Positions 16,087 to 26,066 of a stretch of 64,000 bases of DNA are shown piece after piece (position 1 is the first letter of the stretch; every line of letters starts with the position of its first letter). Both the position numbers and the translations under genes were made by a program. The notes beneath the pieces were generated by a model, which did not search any database, was not told the origin of the DNA, and was given only the letters and a program-made list of their open reading frames with translations. The stretch spans positions 62,001 through 126,000 of the forward strand of contig NZ_QJVJ01000006.1 in the NCBI RefSeq assembly GCF_003217775.1, written 5' to 3'. The stretch comes from Paenibacillus flagellatus (GTDB lineage Bacteria; Bacillota; Bacilli; Paenibacillales; NBRC-103111).

Positions 16087-17388
16087 TCATCGCGCCCCTT
16101 CCGGGACGAGCCTGCCGTCGTATACGACGAGCTTTCCCCGCTTCACGACGGCGTGCACGTGATTGACGCCGAAGTGATAAGGCAGGTAGGCGACGTTCGG
16201 CGCGTCGAACAGGACGAGGTCGGCAAGCTTGCCGGGCTCGAGCGTCCCGGCGACGTCCCCTTTGCCGATCGCGCAAGCGGCGTTGACGGTCACCGCCGTC
16301 ATCGTCTCCTCCGGCGTCAGGCCGAGGTTGAGGCAGCCGAGCGTCATGACAAGCTGGATCGACTCCGTCGGCGAGCTTCCGGGGTTATAGTCCGTCGACA
16401 GCGCGACGGCCATCCCCCGGTCGATCATCGCGCGCGCCCGGGCGTGCTTCGTCAGCCGCAGGTTGAACGACGTCGCGGGCAGACAGACGGCGATGACGCC
16501 GGCGCCGCGCATCGCCTCCAGCCCTTCGTCCGACGCCGCGATCAAATGCTCGGCGGAGACGCATCCGAGCTTGCCGGCCAGCTGCGCGCCGCCCATCGGC
16601 TCGATTTCGTCGGCGTGAATCTTGATGCCGAAGCCCATCGCGCGGGCGGCGGCCAGCAGCTCCTCGGACTCCTCGACCGAGAAGACGCCGTGCTCGCAAA
16701 ACACGTCGCAATAGTCGGCCAGCCCTTGCCGCTTCACCTCCGGCATCATCTCGTCGATGACGAGCCGGACGTAGTCGCGCGAACGCCCTTTATACTCTTC
16801 GGGCACCATATGGGCGCCCATAAACGTCGAGACGAGGTCGACGGGGTGCGAAGCGTCGAGCCGCTTGGCGACGCGCAGCTGCTTCAGCTCGTCCTCGAGC
16901 GTCAGCCCGTAGCCGCTTTTCGCCTCCGCCGTCGTCACGCCGTGCAGCAGCATCGTGTCCAAGCTTTTTTTCGCCTTGGTGTACAGCTCGTCCTCGGTCG
17001 CCTGCCGGGTCGCGCGCACCGTGCTCAAAATGCCGCCGCCCTGCGCCAAAATGTCCAAATACGACACGCCCTTCAGCTTCAAGGCGAGCTCGTGCTCGCG
17101 GGAGCCGCCGTGCACCAAATGCGTGTGCGGGTCGACCAGCCCCGGCGCGGCTAGCCGCCCACCCGCATCGAGCCGCGACGCGGCCGTCGTCCCTCGGGCC
17201 TCGAGCCCGGCGATCACCTCGTCCTCCGGCCCGGCGGCGACGACGAGGCCGTCCCGGATCGCCACGGCCCCCCGCCCGACGGCGCCGATGTCGGACATGG
17301 CCGCGCCTTTCCGCGGTCCCGGCGCCCCTCTCATCGTGATCAGCGTCCCGATATTGTGCACGAGCAGATCGATCCGTTTGTCGTCCAT
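16087..17388 (-). CDS. hutI: Imidazolonepropionase
   Basis: The 433-residue protein matches HutI over its whole length. It carries the amidohydrolase metal motif PHTHLVHGG (about 87-95), KIHADEIEPMGGAQLAG, AEHLIAAS and STDYNPGSSPTES. It hydrolyses 4-imidazolone-5-propionate to N-formimino-L-glutamate, the third step of histidine degradation, in the cytoplasm. It is the last gene of the liv-hut operon, 60 bases after hutU. No hutH (histidine ammonia-lyase) follows. Confidence 0.95.
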   Translation of the reverse strand: MDDKRIDLLVHNIGTLITMRGAPGPRKGAAMSDIGAVGRGAVAIRDGLVVAAGPEDEVIAGLEARGTTAASRLDAGGRLAAPGLVDPHTHLVHGGSREHELALKLKGVSYLDILAQGGGILSTVRATRQATEDELYTKAKKSLDTMLLHGVTTAEAKSGYGLTLEDELKQLRVAKRLDASHPVDLVSTFMGAHMVPEEYKGRSRDYVRLVIDEMMPEVKRQGLADYCDVFCEHGVFSVEESEELLAAARAMGFGIKIHADEIEPMGGAQLAGKLGCVSAEHLIAASDEGLEAMRGAGVIAVCLPATSFNLRLTKHARARAMIDRGMAVALSTDYNPGSSPTESIQLVMTLGCLNLGLTPEETMTAVTVNAACAIGKGDVAGTLEPGKLADLVLFDAPNVAYLPYHFGVNHVHAVVKRGKLVVYDGRLVPEGAR

Positions 17389-17448
17389 GCGATTCCCTCC
17401 GTGGCGGACGCCCGGCCGGCCGCAACCGGCCGGGCCGCCGCTTCTCCA

Positions 17449-19113
17449 TCAGATGCCGAGCATCGGCACGCGAACGCCGCGCTCCTTGGCCGTGTTCACC
17501 GCCAGCTCGTAGCCCGCGTCGGCGTGGCGGATGACGCCCATGCCGGGGTCGGTCGTCAGCACCCGTCTCAGCCGCTCCTCCGCTTCCTTCGTGCCGTCGG
17601 CCACGACGACCATGCCCGCGTGCAGCGAGTAGCCCATCCCGACGCCGCCGCCGTGGTGGACCGACACCCAGCTGGCGCCGGAAGCGGTGTTGACGAGCGC
17701 GTTCAAAATCGCCCAGTCGCCGACGACGTCGCTGCCGTCCTTCATCGATTCGGTTTCCCGGTTCGGCGAGGCGACGGAGCCGCAGTCGAGATGGTCGCGC
17801 CCGATGACGATCGGGGCGGACAGCTCGCCGCTGCGCACCATTTCGTTGATGGCGAGCCCCATCTTCATCCGCTCGCCGTAGCCGAGCCAGCATATCCGCG
17901 CGGGCAGCCCCTGGAACGCGATCCGCTCCTTGGCCATGCCGATCCAGCGGCGCAGATGATCGTTTTCCGGGAACAGGCGCAGCACGAGCTCGTCCGTCTT
18001 GTCAATGTCCGAGGGGTCGCCGGACAGCGCCGCCCAGCGGAACGGGCCTTTCCCTTCGCAGAACAGCGGCCGGATGTAGGCCGGCACGAAGCCCGGAAAG
18101 TCGAAGGCGTTCTTCACGCCTTCGTCGAGCGCGACTTGGCGGATGTTGTTGCCGTAGTCGAACACGACGGCCCCGCGCTCCTTCAGGTCGAGCATCGCCT
18201 GCACGTGATCCGCCATCGACCGGCGCGAGCGCGCCACGTACTCGGCGGGGTTCGACTTCCGCAGCGCCGCCGCTTCGTCCAGCGTGAGGCCGGCCGGGAC
18301 GTACCCGTTCAGCGGATCGTGCGCGGACGTCTGGTCGGTGACGAAATCGGGCACGATGCCCCGTTTCACGAATTCGGGGAAGATGTCCGCCGCATTCCCG
18401 ACGAGCCCGATCGCGAGCGGCTTCTCCTGCTCCTGCGCCTCGCGGGCCAGCTTCAGCGCCTCGTCCAGCTCGTACACCATGACGTCGCAATAGCGCGTTT
18501 CGATACGCCGCTGAATGCGGGTCGGATCGACGTCGACGCCGATGACGACGCCGTCGTTCATCGTCACCGCGAGCGGCTGCGCGCCGCCCATGCCGCCGAG
18601 TCCGGCGGTCAGCGTCAGCGTCCCGCGCAGCGTGCCGCCGCTATGCTGCCGCGCCGCTTCGGCGAACGTCTCGTACGTCCCCTGCAAAATGCCTTGGGTG
18701 CCGATATAAATCCAGCTGCCGGCCGTCATTTGCCCGTACATCATCAGCCCTTTCCGGTCGAGCTCGTGGAACGTGTCCCAGTTCGCGTACGCCGGCACGA
18801 GCACCGAGTTGGAGATCAGCACACGCGGCGCTTGCGGATGCGTCTTGAACAGGCCGACCGGCTTGCCGGACTGGATGAGCAGCGTTTCGTCCGCCTCCAG
18901 ATTCGTCAGGCATTCCACGATTTTGTCGAAGCATTCCCAGTTGCGGGCCGCCTTGCCGATGCCGCCGTATACGACGAGGTCCTCCGGACGTTCGGCCACC
19001 TCCGGGTCCAGGTTGTTCATCAGCATGCGCAGAACGGCTTCCTGCTGCCATCCTTTCGCGGTCAGCTTCGTCCCTCTCGATGCGCGGATGACGCGTTTGT
19101 CCGTATGTTGCAT
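17449..19113 (-). CDS. hutU: Urocanate hydratase
   Basis: At 554 residues this is a full-length urocanase. [32 protein letters not shown], the cysteine segment [14 protein letters not shown] and the C-terminal [15 protein letters not shown] are all family hallmarks. It uses tightly bound NAD+ to hydrate urocanate to imidazolonepropionate. The ATG lies three bases after the hutG stop, with GGGGGAGAG inside the hutG tail, so translation is coupled. Confidence 0.97.
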   Translation of the reverse strand: MQHTDKRVIRASRGTKLTAKGWQQEAVLRMLMNNLDPEVAERPEDLVVYGGIGKAARNWECFDKIVECLTNLEADETLLIQSGKPVGLFKTHPQAPRVLISNSVLVPAYANWDTFHELDRKGLMMYGQMTAGSWIYIGTQGILQGTYETFAEAARQHSGGTLRGTLTLTAGLGGMGGAQPLAVTMNDGVVIGVDVDPTRIQRRIETRYCDVMVYELDEALKLAREAQEQEKPLAIGLVGNAADIFPEFVKRGIVPDFVTDQTSAHDPLNGYVPAGLTLDEAAALRKSNPAEYVARSRRSMADHVQAMLDLKERGAVVFDYGNNIRQVALDEGVKNAFDFPGFVPAYIRPLFCEGKGPFRWAALSGDPSDIDKTDELVLRLFPENDHLRRWIGMAKERIAFQGLPARICWLGYGERMKMGLAINEMVRSGELSAPIVIGRDHLDCGSVASPNRETESMKDGSDVVGDWAILNALVNTASGASWVSVHHGGGVGMGYSLHAGMVVVADGTKEAEERLRRVLTTDPGMGVIRHADAGYELAVNTAKERGVRVPMLGI

Positions 19114-19116
19114 CGC

Positions 19117-20112
19117 TTATCTCTCCCCCATGTTCGATGATGTCTCGTTTCGCTTCGCATAGCCGGCCAGGAAAGTCAGTATGACGTGCAGCGCGGTTCG
19201 CACCGTCGCCCGCCGCGGATCCTGCAGCGGATCGACGCAGACGACGTCGAGCGCCTTCACCTTCGGATGGAGCCCGAGCATGTACGCGGCGTCGAGCAGC
19301 TGCCACGAGGTCATGCCGGCCGGCACCATCGCCGGGACGCCGGGCGCAAACGCCTGATCGAGCACGTCCATGTCGACGGTCGCGTAGATCGCGTCCGTCC
19401 CGTCGCCGGCCGCGGCGATCGCCCGTTCGACGAGCGTCTCGACTCCTTCGCGGGCGACTTGCCGCGCCGTGAATTGCGTAATGCCCTTCTCCACGGCGTA
19501 TTCCCGGTACGGCTTCGAGTTGGCGAAGCCGTGAAGCCCGATCTGCGCGATATGCCGGCCTTCCACCGTGCCGGATTCGATCAGTCCGCGAATCGGCGTT
19601 CCGTTGGACGGGCCGCCGTCCTCCAAATTGCGCACGTCCATGTGCGAATCGAGCTGGACGATGCCCACCTTCCCGCCGATTTTGCTTTTGAACGCCTTCA
19701 CGGAAGGACAAGTGATCGAATGGTCTCCCCCGGCGATGACGGGGAACAAATGAGGCATCGCCTCGTATACGCTGCGCAAGCCTTGCTCGATATTGTCGTG
19801 GCACCGCAGCAGGTCGGTGACGTGCATCCGGATGTCGCCGAGATCGCGCGCCTGCAGCCGCTGCAGGTCGACGTCGTGGTCGATGCTGTACGTCGTGACG
19901 TTCGGGAACAGCTCGCGCAGCGCGTTCGGCGTCATCGACGCCGCCGATACGCTGATCGACGTTTTCGACAGCGGCACGCCGATGAAGCCGACGTCGACCG
20001 CCTCCTCCCCGTCCCACGGGACGAGCCATTGCGCGACCTTCGTCTCGTACCGGTCGCGCCAGTTCAGGCGGCGGACGAGCTCCGGCGGGTTAAGCAGCTC
20101 GATTCGTTTCAT
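19117..20112 (-). CDS. hutG: Formimidoylglutamase (arginase/ureohydrolase family)
   Basis: The start is ATG 20112 (MKRIELLNPPELVRRLNWRD), overlapping the livF stop in an ATGA-type junction; the frame extends upstream only as a shadow of livF. The 331-residue protein has the ureohydrolase manganese-binding motifs: GGDHS, the DSHMDVR stretch and TVDMDVLDQAFAPG. It splits formiminoglutamate to glutamate and formamide, the last histidine-degradation step in Bacillus-type pathways. Its position between livF and hutU ties the transporter directly to histidine catabolism. The binding motifs could also fit related guanidino hydrolases, but the context decides. Confidence 0.9.
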   Translation of the reverse strand: MKRIELLNPPELVRRLNWRDRYETKVAQWLVPWDGEEAVDVGFIGVPLSKTSISVSAASMTPNALRELFPNVTTYSIDHDVDLQRLQARDLGDIRMHVTDLLRCHDNIEQGLRSVYEAMPHLFPVIAGGDHSITCPSVKAFKSKIGGKVGIVQLDSHMDVRNLEDGGPSNGTPIRGLIESGTVEGRHIAQIGLHGFANSKPYREYAVEKGITQFTARQVAREGVETLVERAIAAAGDGTDAIYATVDMDVLDQAFAPGVPAMVPAGMTSWQLLDAAYMLGLHPKVKALDVVCVDPLQDPRRATVRTALHVILTFLAGYAKRNETSSNMGER

Positions 20113-20819
20113 GCCGAACCTCCGAGATACGCTTTTTTGACGATATCTTGCGACTTCAGCCGTTCGGCCGTGTCGTGGTGGACGATTTCCCCGTGCTCCA
20201 GCACGTAGCCGCGGTCCGCGACGGAAAGCGCCATCGCGGCGTTTTGTTCGATCAGCAGCGTCGTCAGCCCTTGGCCGCGAATCGTCCGGATCGTATCGAA
20301 AATGTCGCGGACGACGATCGGCGCGAGCCCCATCGAAGGCTCGTCGAGGATGAGCAGCTTCGGCTTCGCCATCAAGGCGCGGCCGATCGCGAGCATTTGC
20401 TGCTCGCCGCCGCTCATCGTGCCGCCCATCTGGCGTTTCCGCTCCGCGAGACGCGGGAACAGCCCGTAGACGTACTCCATGTCCCGCGCCAGCTCGCTCC
20501 GCGATGCCCTTCGGGAAAAGGCGCCCATCCGCAAATTTTGCTCGACGGTCAGCTTCGGAAAAATGCGGCGCCCTTCGGCCACCATCGCGATGCCCGCCTC
20601 GACGATCCGGTGCGTCGGAAGTCCGAGAATCGGCTTCCCGCCGTACTCGATCGAGCCTTTGGCCGGCAGCGCGCCGCATATGGCGTTGACCGTCGTCGTC
20701 TTGCCGGCGCCGTTCGAACCGATGAGCGTGACGACCTCCCCTTCCTCGACGGTTAACGAAACGTCGCGCACGGCGTGAATGCTGCCGTAGGACACGTGCA
20801 GGTTACGAATGTGCAGCAA
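20109..20819 (-). CDS. livF: Branched-chain-type amino acid ABC transporter ATPase
   Basis: The 236-residue ABC ATPase has Walker A GSNGAGKTT (about 34-42), signature MSGGEQQMLAIGRALM, and Walker [34 protein letters not shown] and the AEGRRIFPKLTVEQNL segment are typical of LivF. It powers, with LivG, a HAAT-family importer. It overlaps livG by 17 bases and hutG by 4. Adjacent hut genes suggest that the substrate is histidine or urocanate rather than leucine. Confidence 0.95.
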   Translation of the reverse strand: MLHIRNLHVSYGSIHAVRDVSLTVEEGEVVTLIGSNGAGKTTTVNAICGALPAKGSIEYGGKPILGLPTHRIVEAGIAMVAEGRRIFPKLTVEQNLRMGAFSRRASRSELARDMEYVYGLFPRLAERKRQMGGTMSGGEQQMLAIGRALMAKPKLLILDEPSMGLAPIVVRDIFDTIRTIRGQGLTTLLIEQNAAMALSVADRGYVLEHGEIVHHDTAERLKSQDIVKKAYLGGSA

Positions 20820-21597
20820 CGGCGATCACCTCCTCGTCCGGCTTGCCGAGATACGCCTCGACCACTTCCGGCTTGGCGATGACCGACTCGGGCTCGCCGT
20901 CGGCGATTTTTTCGCCGTGGACGAGCACGGCGACCCGGTCGCACAGTCCCGTCACCATGGCGACGTTATGCTCGATCAACACGATCGTCGTCCCTTTGCC
21001 GCGGATGGCGCGAATCAAATCGGTCATTTCCTGCACCTCGGCGGCGTTCATGCCCGCCGTCGGCTCGTCCAGCAGTAGAAGCTTCGGGTCCGACGCGAGC
21101 GCCCGGGCGATTTCCACCCGCCGCTGGTCGCCGTAGGACAAGCTGCCGGCCGCCTCCCGCTCGCGCCCCTTCAAGCCGACCCGTTCGATCGTCGCCAAGC
21201 TTCGCGCCGTCACCTCCTCTTCCTCCCGCTTCGCGGAACGAAGACCGAGGATGGCCGCCCAGAGGCCGGAGCCGGTCTTGCCGAACAAGCCGACCTTCAC
21301 GTTGTCGAGCACCGACTCTTCCTTCAGCAGCCGGATGTTCTGGAACGTCCGCATCATGCCCGCCCGGGCGATGCGGAACGAAGGCAGCGCGTGAATCGGG
21401 CGGCCGTCGAAGGAGATCGTTCCCCCGTCCGGCTTGTAGATGCCGGTCAGAATGTTGAAGAAGGTCGTCTTCCCGGCGCCGTTCGGGCCGATCAGCCCGA
21501 GAATTTCGCCCTTCCGTACTTCGAGGCCGACTCCGTTCACCGCGGTCAGCCCGCCGAATCGTTTCGTGACGCCGTCGGCTTTAAGCAGGATCGACAC
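20803..21597 (-). CDS. livG: Branched-chain-type amino acid ABC transporter ATPase
   Basis: The 264-residue protein has Walker [13 protein letters not shown] (about 36-47), the LivG-specific [18 protein letters not shown] stretch, signature [15 protein letters not shown] and Walker [13 protein letters not shown]. It is the partner of LivF in the cytoplasmic ATPase dimer. Its start lies within the end of livM (17-base overlap) and its end overlaps livF, so the genes are coupled. Confidence 0.95.
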   Translation of the reverse strand: MSILLKADGVTKRFGGLTAVNGVGLEVRKGEILGLIGPNGAGKTTFFNILTGIYKPDGGTISFDGRPIHALPSFRIARAGMMRTFQNIRLLKEESVLDNVKVGLFGKTGSGLWAAILGLRSAKREEEEVTARSLATIERVGLKGREREAAGSLSYGDQRRVEIARALASDPKLLLLDEPTAGMNAAEVQEMTDLIRAIRGKGTTIVLIEHNVAMVTGLCDRVAVLVHGEKIADGEPESVIAKPEVVEAYLGKPDEEVIAVAAHS

Positions 21598-22558
21598 GTT
21601 CCTTCACCCCCTTCGTCTCCCGGTCCGCCGAACGGTCCTCATCGGCCGCGCGACAGCTTTTCGTTTTCATCCCCGTCTTGCCGAAGATGCCTTTCGGCCG
21701 GTACCGCATGACGACGACCATGAGCAAGCCGTAAAGCATCATTTTGTACATGTCGATATATTTCATGTCGACGCCGTCGATCTTGAACAGCCGGAACAGC
21801 TCGGGCAGCAGGTAAAGCAGCGTCACGCCGAACAGCGTCCCGCGGATGCTGCCGAGGCCGCCGACGACGACCATGCTGAGCACCGTGGCCGACACCGTGA
21901 AGCCGAACGATTCCGCGCCGATGAACGACATCTTGTGGGCGAACAGCGCGCCCGCTGCGCCCGCATAGGCGCCGCCGATCGCGAACACGAGCACTTTGCA
22001 GTACGTCGTATGAATGCCCATCGCTTTCGCGACCGTCTCGTCCTCGCGGATGACCATCCAGGCGCGTCCGATGCGGGAGCGGGTCATTTTCCGCAGCGCG
22101 TAGATCGAAGCGAGCAGCGCCAGCGCGACGACGACCAGAACGCCCGTATTGTCCAGCTTCGTCCCGAACAGCGATAAGGGCGGAATGGAATCGATGCCGT
22201 AAGCGCCCCCGGTAATATCCGCGTTTTTGAAAAACGACTGGATGATCAGCCCGAGTCCGAGCGTCGTAATGGCCAAGAAGTCTTCCCGCACCCGCAAGCT
22301 CGGCAAGCCGAGAACGGCGCTGAACAGAAACGTCAGGACGACGGCCAGGATCATCGAAATCCACGGGTCGATCCCCGCTTTCGTCGACAAAATGGCGGAG
22401 CTGTAAGCGCCGATTCCGAAAAAGGCGGCGTGCCCGAGCGACACTTGTCCGGCGTACCCCGTCATGAGATTCAGGCCGAGGCCGAGCATCATGTAGATGA
22501 TCAGGAAGACGACGATGTCGACGTAATACGGATTGAAGAACGCATCCAACGGGATCAC
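21581..22558 (-). CDS. livM: Branched-chain-type amino acid ABC transporter permease
   Basis: The 325-residue membrane protein has about eight to ten helices. It shows the LivM hallmarks [21 protein letters not shown] near the N-terminus (residues about 25-45) and [14 protein letters not shown] near the C-terminus. It forms the translocation channel with LivH. Its ATG directly abuts the livH stop codon. The C-terminal tail is long, charged and poorly conserved. Confidence 0.95.
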   Translation of the reverse strand: MIPLDAFFNPYYVDIVVFLIIYMMLGLGLNLMTGYAGQVSLGHAAFFGIGAYSSAILSTKAGIDPWISMILAVVLTFLFSAVLGLPSLRVREDFLAITTLGLGLIIQSFFKNADITGGAYGIDSIPPLSLFGTKLDNTGVLVVVALALLASIYALRKMTRSRIGRAWMVIREDETVAKAMGIHTTYCKVLVFAIGGAYAGAAGALFAHKMSFIGAESFGFTVSATVLSMVVVGGLGSIRGTLFGVTLLYLLPELFRLFKIDGVDMKYIDMYKMMLYGLLMVVVMRYRPKGIFGKTGMKTKSCRAADEDRSADRETKGVKERVDPA

Positions 22559-23440
22559 CTACACTTTCTCGATGTTTTTGCCGAACAGGCCGGAAGGCTT
22601 GATCAGCAGAATGACGATCAGAATGAGGAACGCGATGGCGTCCTTGTCGACGACCATGCCCGTCATGAACCCGTCGCTGAGCGACTCCACGATGCCGAGA
22701 ATCAGGCCGCCGACGATCGTCCCCGGAATCGAGCCGAGTCCGCCGAGGACGACGACGCAAAACGCCTTCAGACCGGGAATCGCGCCCATCGTCGGATAGA
22801 GCGAGTTGAAGTTCATCGCCACGAGGACGCCGGCCGCCGACGCCAAGGCCGACCCGAGGAAAAAGGTGACCGACACGACGCGGTTGACGTTGACGCCCAT
22901 CAGCGATGCGGCGCGCATATCTTGGGCGGCCGCCTGAATGGCGAGACCGAGCCGGGTCAGCTTCAGAAACGCGTACAGCAGACCGATGCCCGCCAGGCCG
23001 GCGGTGATGATGTACAGCTTCGTATTGGTGAGCGATACCGATTCCGACAGCCGGACGATCGACACGTCGATGCCCGTTTCCGGAAACGCCCGCGTATCCG
23101 AGCCGAAGGCGACCTGGAATGCGTTCTCCAGAAAGATCGCCACGCCGATGCCGCTGATCAGCGTCGTAATCGGATGCACCCCGCGCAGCGGCCGGTACGC
23201 GATCCGCTCCACCGCCATCCCCGCCGCCCCCGAGACGGCCAGCGCGAACAGAAACGCCACGGCGAAATACATATGAAAGTACGTCATGCCGGCCATCGCG
23301 GCGAAGGCGCCGACCATGTAGATGACGCCGTGCGCGAAATGAAGCAGCTTCAGCACCCCGTACACCATCGTCAGCCCGACCGCGATCAGAATATAAATAA
23401 AGCCTAGCGAAACGCCGTTAAGCAATTGCTGAATCAACAT
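22559..23440 (-). CDS. livH: Branched-chain-type amino acid ABC transporter permease
   Basis: The 293-residue membrane protein has the LivH start NGVSLGFIYILIAVGLTMVY, then LLHFAHG, and the conserved GGLGSIPGTIVGGLILGIVE near residues 235-255. It pairs with LivM. The gene is 97 bases downstream of the binding protein, in the same operon. Confidence 0.95.
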   Translation of the reverse strand: MLIQQLLNGVSLGFIYILIAVGLTMVYGVLKLLHFAHGVIYMVGAFAAMAGMTYFHMYFAVAFLFALAVSGAAGMAVERIAYRPLRGVHPITTLISGIGVAIFLENAFQVAFGSDTRAFPETGIDVSIVRLSESVSLTNTKLYIITAGLAGIGLLYAFLKLTRLGLAIQAAAQDMRAASLMGVNVNRVVSVTFFLGSALASAAGVLVAMNFNSLYPTMGAIPGLKAFCVVVLGGLGSIPGTIVGGLILGIVESLSDGFMTGMVVDKDAIAFLILIVILLIKPSGLFGKNIEKV

Positions 23441-23537
23441 CCGTTCATCCGTCCTTTCCGAGTCTCGAAGCGGGCGAAGGAGGACCCGGCCGATCGAATC
23501 CTCCTCCGCTTGCGCCTGCCCGCTCCCCGATGCCGGT

Positions 23538-24722
23538 TCAGTTGTACGTTTTCGCCTTGACGAATTGGAACTTGCCGTCCTTGACGGTCATGAAGACGAC
23601 CGGCTTGATGACCTCGTGGTCTTTGCCGAACGTGATTTTGCCGGACGTGCCGTCCAACTCCTTCGTCTCGTTGATCGCCTGCTTCAGCTTCTCCCGGTCC
23701 GCCCCGACTTTCTTGAGCGCCTCCAGCACGACCGTCGCCGCGTCGTAGCTTTGCGACGACAGCATGTCCGGCTCGCCCTTGTACTTGTCCTGCCACGCTT
23801 TGACGAAGCTTTGCACGACCGGACGGGTGTCCGACGTATAGAACGACGTCGTGAACGTCGAGCCTTCCGTATTCGTCTTGCCGAGCTCCAAATATTTCGG
23901 CGAATCGAAGCCGTCCACGCCGAGCAGCTGCGCCTGGATGCCCGTCTCTCTCGCCTGCTTGACGATCGCCGCCGCTTCGTTGTAGTAGCCGACCACGTAC
24001 AGCGCGTCCGGGTTCGCCGCTTTGACCGCGGTCAGGATGGAGCTGAAATCTTTGTCCCCCATCTTGAACGGGCGTTCGATCGCCACCTTGGCGCCGAGCT
24101 TCTCCGCTTCTTCCTTGAAGGCGCCGTAGATCGTCTTGCCGTAGTCGATGTCGACGTACAGGACGGCGACGTTCTTCTTCTTCAAGTCGTTGACGGCGTA
24201 GTCGGCCATCGCCTTGCCTTGGATCGGTCCGGCGTAAATAACCCGGTTGACGTAATCGCCGGCCTTGGTCGCCTCGGGATGCACCGCGTACGCGATCACC
24301 ATCGGCACCTTCAGCTCCTGGATTTTCGCCGCCGCCGTCTTCGTCGGTCCGCTGTACGCCCCTCCGACCATCGCGACGACCTTGTCGTTGCTCACGAGCT
24401 TTTGCACCGCCTTGAGCGCTTCCTCCGGCTTGCCTTGATCGTCCTCGGCTACGAGCTCGACCTTGGCGCCGTTCAAGCCTCCGGCCTTGTTGAACTGCTC
24501 GACCGCCAGCAGGGCGGCGTCGCGGCTGTGCGTGCCGTCGGTCGCCGTCGCTCCGGTGAGCGGACCGAACCAGCCGATTTTGATCGTCTCCGCCGGCTTC
24601 GCGGAAGCGCCTTCATTTTTGCCCGAAGCTGGGGACGCGCTGCCGCCCGCACCGCTGCCGCAGGCCGAAAGGAAAAGGGATGCCGACAGCAGGCCGGCCG
24701 CGACCATGGACATTTTTCTCAT
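23538..24722 (-). CDS. livJ: Branched-chain-type amino acid ABC transporter binding lipoprotein
   Basis: The 394-residue protein starts with a signal peptide and lipobox (LFLSACGSG), so it is a membrane-anchored lipoprotein. The mature part is a type-1 periplasmic fold of the Leu/Ile/Val-binding family (IKIGWFGPLTGATATDGTHS; GAYSGPTKTAAAKIQ; the YDAATVVLEALKKVG end). It is the first gene of the liv-hut operon. Binding-site residues do not settle the ligand; the operon context argues for histidine or urocanate. Upstream lie AraC-type repeats and a cre motif. Confidence 0.92.
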   Translation of the reverse strand: MRKMSMVAAGLLSASLFLSACGSGAGGSASPASGKNEGASAKPAETIKIGWFGPLTGATATDGTHSRDAALLAVEQFNKAGGLNGAKVELVAEDDQGKPEEALKAVQKLVSNDKVVAMVGGAYSGPTKTAAAKIQELKVPMVIAYAVHPEATKAGDYVNRVIYAGPIQGKAMADYAVNDLKKKNVAVLYVDIDYGKTIYGAFKEEAEKLGAKVAIERPFKMGDKDFSSILTAVKAANPDALYVVGYYNEAAAIVKQARETGIQAQLLGVDGFDSPKYLELGKTNTEGSTFTTSFYTSDTRPVVQSFVKAWQDKYKGEPDMLSSQSYDAATVVLEALKKVGADREKLKQAINETKELDGTSGKITFGKDHEVIKPVVFMTVKDGKFQFVKAKTYN

Positions 24723-24756
24723 CTTGTATGCCCCTCTCGTGTTGGATGCTCGTTAA

Positions 24757-24770
24757 TGAATCCGCTTTCA
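24757..24770 (-). promoter_or_regulatory. Candidate CcpA site (cre) at the liv-hut promoter
   Basis: Read on the minus strand the site is TGAAAGCGGATTCA, close to the cre consensus (TGWAANCGNTNNCA) with a mismatch at the T following the central CGN. It lies at about the transcription start predicted from the -10 box at 24778-24783, a position from which CcpA would block transcription. Confidence 0.45.
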
Positions 24771-24777
24771 TGAACCC

Positions 24778-24830
24778 ATCATACCGGAAAAGCGCGGCCT
24801 TGCCTCTAGCCGAACTTGTGATCCTCTAGC
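24778..24830 (-). promoter_or_regulatory. liv-hut promoter with AraC-type direct repeats
   Basis: On the minus strand a TATGAT -10 box (24778-24783) lacks a good -35. Instead GCTAGAGG is repeated exactly at 24803-24810 and 24823-24830, 20 bases apart in the same orientation. The promoter-proximal copy covers the -35 position. This is the layout of a promoter activated by an AraC-family protein; the regulator encoded immediately upstream (24826-26016) is the likely activator. Confidence 0.55.
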
Positions 24831-26016
24831 ACAATTTTGCGGTCCGGTATTCGTTCGGCGTCGCGTTCATGTACGCCTTGAACTTCCGCGCGAAATAGTT
24901 CGCGTCCGGAAATCCGACGCGCCCGGCGATTTCCTGAATGGTCAGCTCGCTTGTTTCCAAGTAGTGCAGCGATTTTTCGATCCGGAGCTTGTTGACGAAG
25001 TCGACGAAGCTCATGCCGGTTTCTTTTTTGAATAAATGGGAAAAATGAGACAAGCTCAAATGACAATATTGTGCGATCTGGTCGAGCGTCATCTTCTCGC
25101 CGAGATGTTCCTTGATATAGGCGATCGCCGAACGGATCGCCGGCGACGACCGCTCGCCGTGCATCGAGGCGGCCTGCTTCGCCAGCTTGCGCCAGTAGTC
25201 GCACACTTTGAGCACGAACTTGTCGTAGCGGATCGTGCCGCTCAAGTCTTGCAGCACTCTCGCGTTTTCCGACAGGATGACCGCCGCGTCTCCCCCCAGA
25301 TCGAGCACCGTCCGCGACAGCGAAAGGACGAGGTCATACGCCTCCGACTTGAACATGTCGACGCTGTGCTTGTACGACTGGGCGAGCCGCTCCAGCAATA
25401 TTTTCAGATGCGCGACGGAGCCTTCCTCGTCGCCGATGCGGACGCGCGCGAGCAGCTCGGCCCGCTCCTCGGGCATCACCGCCTTTTTCCAAGGCTGCTG
25501 CAGGCCGCTCTTCTTCCCGCGCTCGTAGACGAAAATGATCCGGTTGCCCTGAAAAAACCGATCGACCATCGATTCCTTCGCTTCCTCGAACGAGTAATGG
25601 AGCATGTACGGGTTGTCGTAGTAGGCGCCGATGCCGGCCGAGACGGCGAAGCCGCGCGCGTCGGTCCGCTTCTGGACGTCGCGGGCGATCCGGACCGCCT
25701 CCGTCTTGTAGCCGGAGCTGTCCCCCTGCAGCTCCAGCAGGACGCACAGCACCCCTTCGGCCGCCCATACCCAGACGTACGGCACCCGGATCGCCTCGCG
25801 AATCGCCTCGACGAGCTGCTGCCCGATTTCCATCCGCCACGAGAAGGGCTGACCGAGCGCCAAGTCCGGATATCGGTCGATCGAGAGCGCCATCGCCACC
25901 TGCGGCCGGACTTCGATGCCGAGCGCACGCTGCAGCTCGGCGAAGCTTCCTTCGTGAACGAGCGTGCCGGAGACGAGCAAATGGGAAAATACCGCTTGCG
26001 CCGAATCGAGCTTCAT
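24826..26016 (-). CDS. AraC-family regulator, probable activator of liv-hut
   Basis: The start is ATG 26016 (MKLDSAQAVFSHLL) after AGGAGGAG; the longer frame to 26121 runs through the promoter. The 396-residue protein has a central domain resembling the degenerate cyclase-like region of YesN-type regulators (ALSIDRYPDLALG; FAVSAGIGAYYDNPYMLHYS). Its C-terminal AraC DNA-binding domain spans about 295-393 (IAQYCHLSLSHFSHLFKKET; EIAGRVGFPDANYFARKFKA). It has no membrane segment, so it is cytoplasmic. It lies 103 bases upstream of livJ in the same direction. Its own promoter carries a perfect cre, so carbon status probably controls the whole histidine pathway through it. Confidence 0.88.
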   Translation of the reverse strand: MKLDSAQAVFSHLLVSGTLVHEGSFAELQRALGIEVRPQVAMALSIDRYPDLALGQPFSWRMEIGQQLVEAIREAIRVPYVWVWAAEGVLCVLLELQGDSSGYKTEAVRIARDVQKRTDARGFAVSAGIGAYYDNPYMLHYSFEEAKESMVDRFFQGNRIIFVYERGKKSGLQQPWKKAVMPEERAELLARVRIGDEEGSVAHLKILLERLAQSYKHSVDMFKSEAYDLVLSLSRTVLDLGGDAAVILSENARVLQDLSGTIRYDKFVLKVCDYWRKLAKQAASMHGERSSPAIRSAIAYIKEHLGEKMTLDQIAQYCHLSLSHFSHLFKKETGMSFVDFVNKLRIEKSLHYLETSELTIQEIAGRVGFPDANYFARKFKAYMNATPNEYRTAKLC

Positions 26017-26066
26017 CGTGCGATGTCTCCTCCTGATGTTGGGATGTCCAAAAATTGTCCATAAAT

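Noticed and set aside
20113-20679. Upstream extension of hutG
   Set aside because: The extra codons are an alternative-frame reading of livF. The family start MKRIELLNPPELVRRL at 20112 is sufficient and overlaps the livF stop.
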